From: Oscillospiraceae bacterium
Lineage (GTDB): Bacteria; Bacillota; Clostridia; Oscillospirales; Ruminococcaceae
Assembly: GCA_022511485.1 (NCBI GenBank)
Contig: JAFLUJ010000008.1
Span: 1 to 26,132 of the forward strand
Direction of reading: 5' to 3'
Length of the DNA stretch: 26,132 nt
Part shown: piece by piece, positions 8,080-14,450 of the stretch
How positions within the stretch are numbered: position 1 is the first letter of the stretch
How the letters are laid out: every line of letters starts with the position of its first letter
Notes under the pieces: model-generated
What the model saw: only the letters and a program-made list of their open reading frames with translations
Database searches by the model: none
Told to the model about the DNA's origin: nothing
Program-made: the position numbers and the translations under genes

Positions 8080-8358
8080 ATGGATCTGGAAATGGTAAAA
8101 TACCTGTCAAAGCTTGGCAAGCTGAATTTTACGGACAGCGAACTGGAGAAGGTTGCCAAGGATATGACGAGCATAATTGAAATCATGGATACTATAAAGG
8201 AAATCGACATCGTCTATGAGCCTATCAAGGATAACCACAATGTTTATCTTGCCGGTCTCAGAGAGGACGTTTCTATGGACTCCTTCCCTACGGACAAGAT
8301 ACTGCAAAATGCTGTAAACAGCGAAAGCTGCTTTGTGGTTCCAAAGGTCGTTGAATAA
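8080..8358 (+). CDS. gatC: Asp-tRNA(Asn)/Glu-tRNA(Gln) amidotransferase subunit C
   Basis: A 92-aa protein of normal GatC length, with the typical N-terminal VKYLSKLGKLNFTDSELEKV and the mid-protein LREDV turn. GatC is the small belt subunit that stabilises the GatA-GatB contact. ATG 8080 has GAGG 8 nt upstream. It is the first gene of the operon gatC-gatA-gatB-orf-aspS. Confidence 0.93.
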   Translation: MDLEMVKYLSKLGKLNFTDSELEKVAKDMTSIIEIMDTIKEIDIVYEPIKDNHNVYLAGLREDVSMDSFPTDKILQNAVNSESCFVVPKVVE

Positions 8359-8378
8359 GAATGAAAGGATGAAAGGCA

Positions 8379-9830
8379 ATGGACGTTACTGCGCTCAAAA
8401 TACGCGATATGCGCACAATGCTCGATAAGAAGGAAGTTTCCGTTTCCGAGCTTGCAGACGCATATCTTTCAAGAATAAATGAAGTCGACGGCAAGGTAGA
8501 AAGCTACATCACCGTTACCTCAGAGGAAGCAAAAGCCGCTTCTGCGAAGGCTCAGGCTGTCATCGACAAGGGGGAGGCTTCTCCTTTGACCGGTATACCC
8601 CTTGCAATTAAAGATAATATCTGTACAGATGGTGTAAAAACTACCTGTGCTTCAAAAATGCTGGAGGACTTCGTTCCTCCCTATGATGCGACTGTAATGG
8701 AGAAGCTGAATGCTCAGAATATTGTCATGCTGGGCAAGACCTCCATGGACGAGTTCGCTATGGGCGGCTCTACACAGACCTCCGCATTTAAAAAGACCAA
8801 GAATCCATATGACATCGGAAAAGTTCCAGGAGGAAGCTCCGGAGGCTCGGCTGCGGCGGTGGGAGCTTCCCTTTGTGCGGCGGCTCTCGGCTCTGATACC
8901 GGAGGCTCGATAAGACAGCCTGCTTCCTTCTGCGGAGTTACCGGCTTGAAGCCTACCTACGGCAGAGTTTCCCGTTACGGTCTGGTGGCTTTCGCAAGCT
9001 CTCTTGACCAGATAGGTCCTATCGCAAAGGACGCTCATGACTGCGCAATTATCCTTAACGCTATTTCCGGATATGATTACCATGACGGAACAAGCAAGAA
9101 AATAGATGTCCCCGACTTTACCGCTAAGATCGGTCAGAGCATTAGCGGAATGAAGATCGCAATGCCAAAGGAATTTTACGCCGAGGGTATCGACGGCGAG
9201 ATAAGAGATGCTGTTAACGAGGCTGCTAAGTGGTACGAAAAGCAGGGGGCTGAGATCGTTGAGTGCTCCATGCCGTCTCTGAAATACGCTGTTGCGGCTT
9301 ACTACTTAATTGCTTCTGCGGAGGCTTCCTCAAACCTTTCCAGATACGACGGTATCAAATACGGACACCGTTCGGATAAGGGAGACTCCTACAATGACCT
9401 TATCTGCAATTCCAGAAGCGAGGGCTTCGGCGACGAGGTAAAGAGAAGGATACTTCTGGGAAATTACGCTCTTTCCAGCGGTTACTATGACGCTTATTAC
9501 GGAAAAGCTATGGCTCTCAAACAGAAGATCAGAGAGGAGTACAACTCCATTTTTGAGAGCTGTGACGTTATCCTTACACCAACCGCTCCAACGGTTGCTT
9601 ACGGTGTAAACGAGAATATTTCCGATCCTGCCAAGATGTATCAGGCGGATATTTGTACTGTAACGGTCAACATTGCATCTCTGCCGGCAATTTCAACACC
9701 CTGCGGATACGATAAAAACGGTATGCCTATCGGTATGTCCATTATCGGAAAGCTCTGGGACGAGGCTACTGTAATTCAGGCGGCGGACGCTTATGAAAAG
9801 CAGTTCAGCTACGTACCTGCGAAAATATAA
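8379..9830 (+). CDS. gatA: Asp-tRNA(Asn)/Glu-tRNA(Gln) amidotransferase subunit A
   Basis: A 483-aa amidase-signature protein that hydrolyses glutamine and feeds ammonia to GatB for the transamidation of mischarged tRNA. The Ser-cis-Ser-Lys triad is visible: Lys78 in PLAIKDN, Ser153 in GGSSGGSAAAV, and Ser177 in SDTGGSIRQPA. The C-terminal SLPAISTPCGYD and PIGMSIIGKLWDE are standard. It starts 20 nt after gatC with AAAGG upstream, and gatB follows after 17 nt. Confidence 0.97.
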   Translation: MDVTALKIRDMRTMLDKKEVSVSELADAYLSRINEVDGKVESYITVTSEEAKAASAKAQAVIDKGEASPLTGIPLAIKDNICTDGVKTTCASKMLEDFVPPYDATVMEKLNAQNIVMLGKTSMDEFAMGGSTQTSAFKKTKNPYDIGKVPGGSSGGSAAAVGASLCAAALGSDTGGSIRQPASFCGVTGLKPTYGRVSRYGLVAFASSLDQIGPIAKDAHDCAIILNAISGYDYHDGTSKKIDVPDFTAKIGQSISGMKIAMPKEFYAEGIDGEIRDAVNEAAKWYEKQGAEIVECSMPSLKYAVAAYYLIASAEASSNLSRYDGIKYGHRSDKGDSYNDLICNSRSEGFGDEVKRRILLGNYALSSGYYDAYYGKAMALKQKIREEYNSIFESCDVILTPTAPTVAYGVNENISDPAKMYQADICTVTVNIASLPAISTPCGYDKNGMPIGMSIIGKLWDEATVIQAADAYEKQFSYVPAKI

Positions 9831-9847
9831 GGAAGGGGTGCTAAGAA

Positions 9848-11293
9848 ATGTCTGCATATATACCTGTTATCGGTCTTGAAATACACGCTGAGCTTCTTAC
9901 AAAATCAAAGGTATTCTGTACCTGTTCTGCGGAGTTCGGCGGAGATAAAAATACCCGCTGCTGTCCTGTTTGCTCTGGTATGCCCGGAACGCTTCCTATC
10001 ATAAACCAGACAGCCGTTGAATATGCCGTAAAGGCGGGATTTGCTCTGGGATGCGGGATAAATAAGTTTTCCGTGTTCGACAGAAAGAACTATTTCTATC
10101 CCGATCTCCCCAAGGCATATCAGATCTCACAGCTTAATCTTCCCCTTTGTATAAACGGTCTTGTTCCCATCGAATACGAGGAGAACGGGGAGAAGAAAAC
10201 AAAGAATATCCGTATCAACCGAATCCACCTTGAAGAAGACGCCGGAAAGCTTATCCATGATGACCTTAACGGAGTTTCCCTTGCGGACTACAACCGCTGC
10301 GGAATCCCCCTCATTGAGATCGTTACCGAGCCGGACATCGGTTCAGCAGACGAGGCAAAGGCGTTTGTGGAAAAGATCTCCCTCCTTTTGCAGTACGCCG
10401 GAGTATGCGACTGTAAGATGGAGCAGGGTTCTCTCCGCTGTGATGTAAATATCTCCATAATGAAGCCTACCGACACAGAGTTCGGTACAAGAGCGGAGAT
10501 AAAGAATCTTAACTCTATAAAGGCTATCGGCAGGGCTATTGATTTCGAGATATACCGTCAGAGCAAGCTTCTCGACATGGGCAAGAGAGTTGTTCAGGAG
10601 ACACGCCGCTTTGATGATAACAGGGGAGAAACAAAGTCCATGCGTTCCAAGGAGGACGCTCACGACTATCGTTATTTCCCTGAGCCGGATATTCTCCAGG
10701 TGAACTTCACTGATGAAGATCTGGACGCTATCCGTGCGAAGCTTCCTGAAATGCCATATCAGCGTCTTGAAAGATACCTTGCGGACGGTCTTAACGAAAA
10801 CGACGCTAAGATAATCGTAAATCAGAAGATACTTTCCGATTTCTACGACGCTGCGGTAAAGGCGTACAATAATCCCAAGTCGGTATGTAATTTCCTCATA
10901 GGTGAAATGATGAGGCGTATAAATCTGGGAGAGATCACTCCGGAGAATCTTCCATTTACAGCGGAGCAGTTTGCAAAGCTCATCGAAATGGCTGATACAG
11001 ACAAGGTTTCCAAGAACGACGCAAAGGATGTCTTCCGTACAATGTGCGAAAAGGGCGGAGATCCTGAGGAGATCGCAAAGGCAGCAGGACTGCTTATCAC
11101 CAACGACACCGGAAAGGTCATGGAGGTCATCGAACAGGTACTTGCGGCAAACGAAAAGGCGGTTGCTCAGTACACAGGCGGAGATCAGAAGGTATTCGGC
11201 TTCCTTATGGGACAGTGTACAAAGGAGCTTAAGGGCGTATGTACTCCAAAGGTCATAAAGGAAGAACTCGAGAAAAAACTCAAGTCATTATAA
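9848..11293 (+). CDS. gatB: Asp-tRNA(Asn)/Glu-tRNA(Gln) amidotransferase subunit B
   Basis: A 481-aa protein. GatB binds the mischarged aminoacyl-tRNA and does the ATP-dependent activation and amidation. Visible are GLEIHAELLTKSK at the N-terminus, a Cys cluster (CTCSAEF, then CCPVCSGMPGTLP) that matches the zinc site seen in many GatB proteins, the active-site DVNISI, and the signature TRRFDDNRGETKSMRSKE followed by DYRYFPEPD. The C-terminal YqeY-like tail domain ends in VIKEELEKKLKSL. AGGGG lies upstream of ATG 9848. Confidence 0.97.
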   Translation: MSAYIPVIGLEIHAELLTKSKVFCTCSAEFGGDKNTRCCPVCSGMPGTLPIINQTAVEYAVKAGFALGCGINKFSVFDRKNYFYPDLPKAYQISQLNLPLCINGLVPIEYEENGEKKTKNIRINRIHLEEDAGKLIHDDLNGVSLADYNRCGIPLIEIVTEPDIGSADEAKAFVEKISLLLQYAGVCDCKMEQGSLRCDVNISIMKPTDTEFGTRAEIKNLNSIKAIGRAIDFEIYRQSKLLDMGKRVVQETRRFDDNRGETKSMRSKEDAHDYRYFPEPDILQVNFTDEDLDAIRAKLPEMPYQRLERYLADGLNENDAKIIVNQKILSDFYDAAVKAYNNPKSVCNFLIGEMMRRINLGEITPENLPFTAEQFAKLIEMADTDKVSKNDAKDVFRTMCEKGGDPEEIAKAAGLLITNDTGKVMEVIEQVLAANEKAVAQYTGGDQKVFGFLMGQCTKELKGVCTPKVIKEELEKKLKSL

Positions 11294-11311
11294 TGAAAGG
11301 ACGTATGTAAA

Positions 11312-11512
11312 ATGGATAAAAAGATCGACAATAATTACCTGGATATTGCAGGTACAGTAATGCTGGCGCTGGGAATCGTATTCACAGGCATAAGTATGTT
11401 CAGCGAAAAGCTTGAGCAGAAATATAATAACCTGATCGGTGCGTTATTGTGTGTTTCCCTTTCCCATATGTTCAGTGTCATCAGGGATTATAACGACAGA
11501 CAGGATCAGTAA
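11312..11512 (+). CDS. Small two-helix membrane protein
   Basis: A 66-aa protein with two predicted membrane helices (about residues 10-28, AGTVMLALGIVFTGISMF, and 40-56, NLIGALLCVSLSHMFSV), joined by a charged loop and ending in a charged tail. It has a ribosome site (AAAGGACG) and sits 18 nt after gatB and 30 nt before aspS, so it is co-transcribed with tRNA-charging genes. No family is recognised, and the context alone does not show that it takes part in translation. Confidence 0.72.
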   Translation: MDKKIDNNYLDIAGTVMLALGIVFTGISMFSEKLEQKYNNLIGALLCVSLSHMFSVIRDYNDRQDQ

Positions 11513-11542
11513 TCAAAATTTAACTGAAAGGTTGTCTTTAAA

Positions 11543-12859
11543 ATGAAGAAAATTGGCGGAACAGACCTGCTGGAGGAATTTGACCTTGAGGAAGCGCTTT
11601 CAAAGGTGGGGGAGACTATCACTCTTTATGGCTGCGTTCACAGTGTCAAGCAGATGAGCGGATTTGCTTTTGTATCCCTCCGTACAGCAAGGTATGTTAT
11701 TCAGTCGGTGTACAGCGCCGAAGAGTGTGCAGATCCCATTGACGATATTCGCGAGGGCTGCTATGTAAAGGTAACAGCTGTTGTAAAGAAGGAGGAGCGC
11801 GCACGCAATGGTATTGAGCTTACGCTTAAAACAATAGAGCTGATGTCCAGACCAAGCGCAGATTATCCTCTCCATGTTTCCAAGAGACGTCTTGGCTGCT
11901 CTCTGGAGATCAATCTGGACAACAGAAGCGTGGCTCTGAGAAATCCATATGAAAGAGCTGTATTCAAATTTCAGGAGGGCGTTGTAGAGGGCTTCCGTAA
12001 ATTTATGCTGGACAATAAATTTACCGAGATACACACTCCTAAGATTGTTGCTCAGGGTGCAGAGGGCGGAGCGAACATTTTCCATCTGGATTATTTTCAG
12101 AAGGACGCTTTCCTCAATCAGTCCCCCCAGTTCTACAAGCAGACCGCTGTTGCATTTTTCGATAGAGTGTTTGAGATAGCTCCCGTTTATCGTGCAGAGC
12201 GTCATGCTACTTCACGTCATCTTAACGAGTATATTGGTCTTGACTTTGAGATGGGATACATCAACGATATGTATGATGTAATGAACATGGAGACCGCTAT
12301 GCTTCGTTACATGATGCAGTATCTGAAAGAGAACTACGCTCACGAGATCAGCATTTTAGCGGCGGATATTCCCGAAGTAGGGGAGATCCCATCAGTAAGA
12401 TTTGAGGACGCTGTGGCTCTGATAAAGGGCTCAAAGTCGAAAAACAAGTTCGACCTTGAACCGGAGGACGAGATTTTCCTTTGCAATTATGCTAAGGAAA
12501 ATTACGGTACTGAGTTTATTTTCATAACTCATTTTCCGTCATCAAAGCCTCCGTTCTATGCAATGAATGACAAGGAAGATCCACGAACTGCCTGCAAGTT
12601 TGACCTTCTGTTCAGAGGTCTTGAGATCACTACAGGCGGTCAGCGTATACATGATTACAACGAGCAGATTGAGAAGATGAAGGCTCAGGGTCTTGATCCC
12701 GAGGATTTCAAGTCCTATCTGGAAGTCCACAAGTACGGTCTGCCTCCTCACGGCGGACTTGGTATCGGTCTGGAGCGTCTTGTTATGAAGCTCCTTGGAC
12801 AGCAGAATGTCCGTCAGGCTTCTATGTTCCCCAGAGATCTGAACAGACTTATTCCTTAA
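11543..12859 (+). CDS. aspS: Aspartyl-tRNA synthetase, archaeal type, probably non-discriminating (Asp/Asn)
   Basis: A 438-aa class II synthetase. The length and the absence of the bacterial GAD insertion make it the short archaeal/eukaryotic type; bacterial AspRS is nearly 600 aa. It has an N-terminal OB-fold anticodon domain (about 25-105), motif 2 as PVYRAERHATSRHLNEY, and motif 3 as GGLGIGLERLVM. His33 in GCVHSVKQMSG falls where, as I recall, non-discriminating archaeal-type enzymes have His and discriminating ones have Trp. Together with gatCAB this predicts Asp-tRNA(Asn) formation followed by amidation. ATG 11543 has GAAAGG upstream. A terminator hairpin follows the stop. Confidence 0.92.
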   Translation: MKKIGGTDLLEEFDLEEALSKVGETITLYGCVHSVKQMSGFAFVSLRTARYVIQSVYSAEECADPIDDIREGCYVKVTAVVKKEERARNGIELTLKTIELMSRPSADYPLHVSKRRLGCSLEINLDNRSVALRNPYERAVFKFQEGVVEGFRKFMLDNKFTEIHTPKIVAQGAEGGANIFHLDYFQKDAFLNQSPQFYKQTAVAFFDRVFEIAPVYRAERHATSRHLNEYIGLDFEMGYINDMYDVMNMETAMLRYMMQYLKENYAHEISILAADIPEVGEIPSVRFEDAVALIKGSKSKNKFDLEPEDEIFLCNYAKENYGTEFIFITHFPSSKPPFYAMNDKEDPRTACKFDLLFRGLEITTGGQRIHDYNEQIEKMKAQGLDPEDFKSYLEVHKYGLPPHGGLGIGLERLVMKLLGQQNVRQASMFPRDLNRLIP

Positions 12860-12868
12860 TAGAAATTG

Positions 12869-12900
12869 TAAAGACTGTCTCCGGGCAGTCTTTATCATTT
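12869..12900 (+). terminator. Rho-independent terminator after aspS
   Basis: TAAAGACTG (12869-12877) pairs perfectly with CAGTCTTTA (12886-12894) around an 8-nt loop, ten bases after the stop. The 3' arm supplies a short T-run. It ends the gat-aspS operon. Confidence 0.8.
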
Positions 12901-12951
12901 AGAAGATAGAGGTCAGAGGATAGAATTGCTGCTATTTTTCAATTAAATATA

Positions 12952-12980
12952 TTGACATTTGTCAACCTATGTGATATAAT
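12952..12980 (+). promoter_or_regulatory. Consensus sigma-A promoter with a palindrome over the -35 box
   Basis: TTGACA at 12952-12957, a 17-bp spacer, and TATAAT at 12975-12980: all positions match consensus. The -35 box is the left half of TTGACA-TT-TGTCAA (12952-12965), a perfect 6-bp dyad that could be an operator. A constitutively perfect promoter with an overlapping dyad suggests repression. Confidence 0.8.
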
Positions 12981-13086
12981 AATACTAATTCCAAATCAAA
13001 AAATAGACAAAGTCAATGCTTTGATTGAGGAATAGTATAAATAAAATAATGTGATTACTTTTATATACCGAAGGAGATGAGTGTCA

Positions 13087-13386
13087 ATGAAAAAAGCAGC
13101 TATAGCAGCGGCGGTGTTTTCCGCAGCAATGAGTTTCAATGCGTGCAGCAATTATAATGGGGACGTATATGGTCCGCCTCCTGAAGTAGAATGGGTGCAG
13201 GAGACGGAGAGCGAAACAACAGAAGCTGATACAAAGGATAGCAACAGTGAAACCGAATCGGAGACCGAAGCAGAGGACAGCTCCGATACTTCGGACGAAG
13301 ATGCTTCTTCCGATACAGATACTGAAAATGAAAATACTGAGGAAGCAGTTTCCGAAAGTAATGATACAGAGGAGAAAGAGGAATGA
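13087..13386 (+). CDS. YGPP lipoprotein-like peptide 1 (radical SAM substrate candidate)
   Basis: A 99-aa protein. Residues 1-19 form a short basic-hydrophobic signal peptide and FNAC ends in Cys20, a loose lipobox. After SNYNGDV comes Tyr28 in VYGPPPE, then a low-complexity tail of Glu, Asp, Ser and Thr (about residues 38-99). It is the first of five relatives encoded head to tail before a radical SAM/SPASM gene. ATG 13087 is 10 nt from GGAG; GTG 13081 is in frame but only 4 nt from it. By analogy with the rSAM/lipoprotein systems of Bacteroidetes, the YGPP region is the likely modification site; that is inference. Confidence 0.75.
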   Translation: MKKAAIAAAVFSAAMSFNACSNYNGDVYGPPPEVEWVQETESETTEADTKDSNSETESETEAEDSSDTSDEDASSDTDTENENTEEAVSESNDTEEKEE

Positions 13387-13431
13387 AAATAAAAAAACAC
13401 GCGGCTATAGCAGCGACAGTTTCGATGGCAT
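13237..13431 (+). repeat. Tandem repeat copy A (tail of gene 1 plus head of gene 2)
   Basis: Nearly identical to 13542-13733, apart from a 3-nt indel and a few substitutions. The repeated block joins the acidic tail of one gene to the signal peptide of the next. The period is 302-305 bp, one gene length. Confidence 0.85.
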
Positions 13432-13688
13432 TGAATTTCAGTGCCTGTGATAATCAGCATTATGCTGTATATGGTCCTCCGGATGATCTGGATTACATTG
13501 AAAACATTGATAATGACACAGGATCACAGGACGAGGCAGAAGATAGCAACAGTGAAACCGTATCGGAGACCGAAGCGGAGGACAGCTCCGATACTTCGGA
13601 CGAAGATGCTTCTGATACAGATACCGAAAATGAAAATACTGAGGAAGCAGTTTCCGAAAGTAATGATACAGAGGAGAAAGAGGAATGA
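13383..13688 (+). CDS. YGPP lipoprotein-like peptide 2
   Basis: A 101-aa paralogue that starts in the stop codon of gene 1 (ATGA). The signal peptide is MKIKKHAAIAATVSMALNFSAC with Cys22, then DNQHYAVYGPPDD with Tyr30, an acidic spacer, and a tail almost identical to that of gene 1. The first ~20 codons are nearly identical to gene 3 at the DNA level. The ribosome site, GAGGAGAAAGAGGA, lies inside the Glu-rich C-terminal codons of gene 1. The product is probably exported and lipid-anchored; the acidic tail may serve as a spacer or an interaction surface. Confidence 0.75.
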   Translation: MKIKKHAAIAATVSMALNFSACDNQHYAVYGPPDDLDYIENIDNDTGSQDEAEDSNSETVSETEAEDSSDTSDEDASDTDTENENTEEAVSESNDTEEKEE

Positions 13689-13733
13689 AAATAAAAAAAC
13701 ACGCGGCTATAGCAGCGACAGTTTCGATGGCAC
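13542..13733 (+). repeat. Tandem repeat copy B (tail of gene 2 plus head of gene 3)
   Basis: Second copy of the block at 13237-13431. The stretch between blocks (about 13443-13541), which encodes the YGPP region of gene 2, has no equally close match in gene 3. Genes 3 and 4 carry more diverged versions of the tail. Confidence 0.85.
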
Positions 13734-13996
13734 TGAATCTCAGTGCGTGCAATTTCAGTGTTGATGATAATATGGCTTCCGGTGCATATGGTCCTCCGTT
13801 GGAAGACTGGAATTATGAAAGTTCGACTGAAACAGAAGCTGATACAGAGGATAATAACAGCGAAACTGTATCGGAGACCGAACCGGATGACAGCTCTGAT
13901 ACTTCGGACGAGGATACTTCTGATACAGATACTGAAAATGAAAACACAGAGGAAGAAGCTTCCGAAAGCACTGATACAGAGGAGGAAGGGCAATGA
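13685..13996 (+). CDS. YGPP lipoprotein-like peptide 3
   Basis: A 103-aa paralogue coupled by ATGA to gene 2. It has the same signal peptide as gene 2 but a canonical lipobox LSAC (Cys22), a longer linker to the motif (NFSVDDNMASG), Tyr35 in AYGPPLED, then the acidic Ser/Thr/Asp/Glu tail with small changes (SETEPDDSSD, EEEASESTDTEEEGQ). The start site is covered by GAGGAGAAAGAGGA from the previous reading frame. Confidence 0.75.
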   Translation: MKIKKHAAIAATVSMALNLSACNFSVDDNMASGAYGPPLEDWNYESSTETEADTEDNNSETVSETEPDDSSDTSDEDTSDTDTENENTEEEASESTDTEEEGQ

Positions 13997-14262
13997 GAAA
14001 AAGAAAAAAGGCGGTTCTTGCGGCAATGTTGTTTTCGGCAGCTTTGAATTTAAGTGCGTGTGCTTATGGACCTCCGGATGATGAAATGGAGCTTATGATA
14101 AATAATGATACAGATGTCAGTGATACTGATACTGTATCGGAGACCGAAGCAGAAGACAGCTCCGACACTTCTGATGAAGATGCTTCCGATACAGATACTG
14201 AAAATGAAAACATAGAGGAAGAAGTTTCCGAAAGCACTGATACAGAGGAGGATGAACAATGA
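13993..14262 (+). CDS. YGPP lipoprotein-like peptide 4
   Basis: An 89-aa paralogue, ATGA-coupled to gene 3. The signal peptide is more diverged (MRKRKKAVLAAMLFSAALN). The lipobox LSAC has Cys23, and the motif follows at once: CAYGPPDDE with Tyr25. After processing, the lipidated Cys would be only two residues from the Tyr. The acidic tail is shorter than in genes 1-3 but clearly homologous (SETEAEDSSDTSDEDASDTD). Confidence 0.75.
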   Translation: MRKRKKAVLAAMLFSAALNLSACAYGPPDDEMELMINNDTDVSDTDTVSETEAEDSSDTSDEDASDTDTENENIEEEVSESTDTEEDEQ

Positions 14263-14450
14263 AAGATGAAGCAGAGAAAACGGAAAAGACATTTTTAGCT
14301 GAAAGAAATATCCATGCTTGTGCATATGGTCCGCCTCCGGAGAGGGAGATCAAAGAGATGATAAAAGGCAAAGAAAAGGACGGCAAGGGTGGAATTATAT
14401 CAAAGATCGGATCAAAGATTAAGATCCGGAAGGGAAATTCAAAAAAATGA
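14259..14450 (+). CDS. YGPP peptide 5, without signal peptide, basic tail
   Basis: A 63-aa protein, ATGA-coupled to gene 4 and in turn overlapping the radical SAM gene. It keeps the core HACAYGPPPE (Cys21, Tyr23) but lacks a hydrophobic signal; residues 1-19 are charged (MKDEAEKTEKTFLAERNIH). The acidic tail is replaced by a Lys/Gly/Ile-rich tail (KGGIISKIGSKIKIRKG). It could be a cytoplasmic precursor peptide, a chaperone-like partner for the acidic paralogues, or a degenerating copy. The intact reading frame with good ribosome sites argues against simple decay. Confidence 0.7.
   Translation: MKDEAEKTEKTFLAERNIHACAYGPPPEREIKEMIKGKEKDGKGGIISKIGSKIKIRKGNSKK

Noticed and set aside
13247..14081. 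Basic Lys/Arg/Met-rich frames in the alternative plus frame of the YGPP genes.
   Set aside because: Out-of-frame translations of the repetitive acidic region; repetition carries the open frame along. The ATGA-coupled frame has signal peptides and ribosome sites.
13237..14250. Regular repeats between 13.2 and 14.2 kb could suggest a CRISPR or other short-spacer array.
   Set aside because: The repeats are long (about 195 bp), in frame, and encode acidic tails plus signal peptides; there are no 25-40 bp direct repeats with unique spacers.
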